NCBI GenBank assembly: GCA_020631575.1
Contig: JAHDGX010000018.1
Span: 4,242 to 19,938 of the forward strand
DNA: 15,697 bases
Direction: 5' to 3'
DNA from: Candidatus Altimarinota bacterium
GTDB taxonomy: Bacteria; Patescibacteriota; Gracilibacteria; BD1-5; UBA6164
Position numbers and translations under genes: made by a program. Shown piece after piece: positions 14,333 to 15,697 of the stretch (position 1 is the stretch's first letter; each line of letters starts with the position of its first letter). The notes under the pieces were generated by a model. The model saw nothing but the letters and a program-made list of their open reading frames with translations, searched no databases and was not told where the DNA came from.

Positions 14333-15697
14333 TTATTTCTCTACTTCACCATCTTGTACTTCATCTTCTCCATCTGCTTTCTGAGCTTCTGGTTCTCCAG
14401 ATTCTGGAGCTCCCTGAGGTGCGTCAGCTTGAGAGTAGATCTTTTGTCCTACTTGCATGAGTGCATCTTGGAGGGCCTTTGAAGGAGCTTCAAAATCATC
14501 CTTTGTTGCGTCAGATTTTGCGAGTACTTCTTTTACATCTTTAATTTTGTCTTCGAGAAGAGTCTTATCTTCGTCAGATACTTTGTCAGCATTGTCAGCC
14601 ATGAGTTTTTCAGCCTGAGCAACTGCAGAGTCTGCTCCGTTTCGAGCATCTACCATGTCTTTTTTTGCTTTATCTTCGTCTTTTTTTGCTTCAGCCTCTT
14701 TTACGAGTTTATCTACCTCAGCTTCGTCCATACCTGTTGAACCTTGGATTGTGATTTTTTGTTCTTTTCCAGTTCCTTTGTCTTTTGCAGTTACATGGAG
14801 AACCCCGTTTGCATCGATGTCGAAACTTACCTCAACTTGTGGAACTCCTCTTGGAGCAGGAGCGATACCGTCGAGCATAAATCTACCAAGAGATTTATTA
14901 TCAGCTGCCATTTCTCGCTCTCCTTGGAGTACGTGGATTTCAACACTTGGTTGGTTATCTACAGCTGTTGAGAATGTTTCTGTTTTATTTGCTGGGATAG
15001 TTGTATTTCTTGCGATCATTGCAGTTCTCACTCCACCCATAGTTTCGATACCAAGAGTGAGAGGAGTAACATCGAGGAGTAGTACATCTGTAACATCACC
15101 TCCGATAATACCTGCTTGGATCGCAGCACCCATAGCAACTGATTCGTCTGGGTTTATACCTGTGTTCGGTTTTCTTCCAAAGAATGCTTCTACTTTTTGG
15201 AGTACGAGGGGAACACGAGTTGATCCACCTACCATGAGAACTCCATTCAAATCTGATGCTTTGAGTCCAGCATCTTTGAGTACCTCTTTACATGGTTTGA
15301 GAGATCTTTCAACAAGGTCTCCAATAAGTTCTTCGAACTTTGTTCTGGTGAGTGTCATCATAAGGTTTTTTGGTCCTGATGAATCAACGGTGATATATGG
15401 AAGGTTGATATCATAATCACTGGTAGTAGAGAGTTCTTTTTTGGCTTTTTCAGCTTCATCACGAACTCTTTGGAGTGCCATAGGATCGTTATGCAGATCA
15501 ATTGCTTGGTCCTTTTTAAACTCTTCTATAATCCACTCAGTAATCACTTTGTCGAAATCGTCCCCACCAAGATGTGTATCACCGTTTGTAGAGAGTACTT
15601 CAAATGTTCCTTCATCAGAGAGTTCGAGGATAGAGATATCAAAGGTACCACCACCAAAGTCGTATACCGCAATTTTTTCGTTTTTTCCTTTCCCAGC
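14333..15697 (-). CDS. dnaK: Chaperone protein DnaK (Hsp70), 5' end outside window
   Basis: The last 454 codons; roughly the first 180-190 residues lie beyond base 15697. The visible part starts inside the ATPase domain, with YDFGGGTFDISILEL (phosphate-2 region), then THLGGDDFD, GVLMVGGSTRVP (adenosine motif) and GINPDESVAMGAA. The substrate-binding domain has DVTPLTLGIETMGG, then a lid rich in Lys, Asp and Ala, and a Gln/Pro/Asp/Glu tail ending DGEDEVQDGEVEK. This ATP-driven cytoplasmic chaperone works with DnaJ and GrpE. None of the 454 codons is TGA although the protein is glycine-rich; all glycines use GGN, a sign that UGA-Gly is avoided in highly expressed genes. TAA stop at 14333-14335. 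Confidence 0.97.
   Translation of the reverse strand, partial: AGKGKNEKIAVYDFGGGTFDISILELSDEGTFEVLSTNGDTHLGGDDFDKVITEWIIEEFKKDQAIDLHNDPMALQRVRDEAEKAKKELSTTSDYDINLPYITVDSSGPKNLMMTLTRTKFEELIGDLVERSLKPCKEVLKDAGLKASDLNGVLMVGGSTRVPLVLQKVEAFFGRKPNTGINPDESVAMGAAIQAGIIGGDVTDVLLLDVTPLTLGIETMGGVRTAMIARNTTIPANKTETFSTAVDNQPSVEIHVLQGEREMAADNKSLGRFMLDGIAPAPRGVPQVEVSFDIDANGVLHVTAKDKGTGKEQKITIQGSTGMDEAEVDKLVKEAEAKKDEDKAKKDMVDARNGADSAVAQAEKLMADNADKVSDEDKTLLEDKIKDVKEVLAKSDATKDDFEAPSKALQDALMQVGQKIYSQADAPQGAPESGEPEAQKADGEDEVQDGEVEK

Noticed and set aside
14655..15416. Long open frame of 253 codons opposite dnaK
   Set aside because: It is antisense to an unmistakable dnaK, Ser/Pro-rich shadow sequence with no ribosome site or family match.
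1..15697. CRISPR arrays, insertion sequences, tRNA genes, long direct repeats
   Set aside because: Nothing resembling repeat-spacer units, transposases, terminal inverted repeats or tRNA cloverleaves was seen by eye on either strand.

Overview
The window comes from a bacterium that reads UGA as glycine (translation table 25), and so most likely from Candidatus Gracilibacteria (BD1-5) or Absconditabacteria (SR1). In-frame TGA codons fall at family-invariant glycines: the GFRKG motif of trigger factor, several LeuRS core motifs, and the P-loop of a cytidylate kinase. Read with the standard code, most genes here would look shattered. Read with table 25, they become single full-length genes. CGA encodes conserved arginines in leuS, which argues against the SR1 lineages reported to read CGA/CGG as Trp. 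Many genes carry usable -35/-10 promoters, and Shine-Dalgarno sites are mostly weak.

Layout. 1-405 (+) is the 3' end of a polysaccharide pyruvyl transferase. 434-1021 (-) is a type IV pilin-like/pseudopilin protein. 1211-2521 (+) is trigger factor. 2551-3108 (-) is an O-methyltransferase-like protein. 3242-3595 (+) is a VirB2/TrbC-like pilin protein. 3650-3871 (-) is a small two-TM protein. 4002-8199 (+) is a leuS / ygjV-like / nudix operon, in which leuS carries an inserted HAM1/ITPase-like domain. 8215-9915 (-) is a cmk / trmD / zinc-ribbon membrane protein operon. 9975-10475 (-) is an exported Ser/Asn-rich protein. About 10574-10975 (+) is a probable structured non-coding RNA with its own promoter and terminator. 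10991-12109 (-) is a PurC (SAICAR synthase)-like protein. 12357-13577 (+) is an NhaA-type Na+/H+ antiporter of foreign appearance. 13686-14264 (-) is a LysE/RhtB exporter. 14333-15697 (-) is dnaK, cut off at its 5' end by the window edge.

The genes are mostly housekeeping: protein folding (tig, dnaK), aminoacylation (leuS), tRNA m1G37 modification (trmD) and nucleotide metabolism (cmk, nudix, purC-like). Surface and transport functions (pilins, pyruvyl transferase, NhaA, LysE) make up the rest. Convergent native genes share symmetric A/T-flanked hairpins that should terminate in both directions, and stop codons often sit in the hairpin loops.

The strongest unusual points are (1) LeuRS with an entire HAM1-like nucleotide pyrophosphatase domain inside its anticodon-binding domain, (2) an nhaA gene with no internal TGA that ends in TGA, the codon this host reads as glycine, and (3) an unassigned ~400-nt structured RNA candidate.
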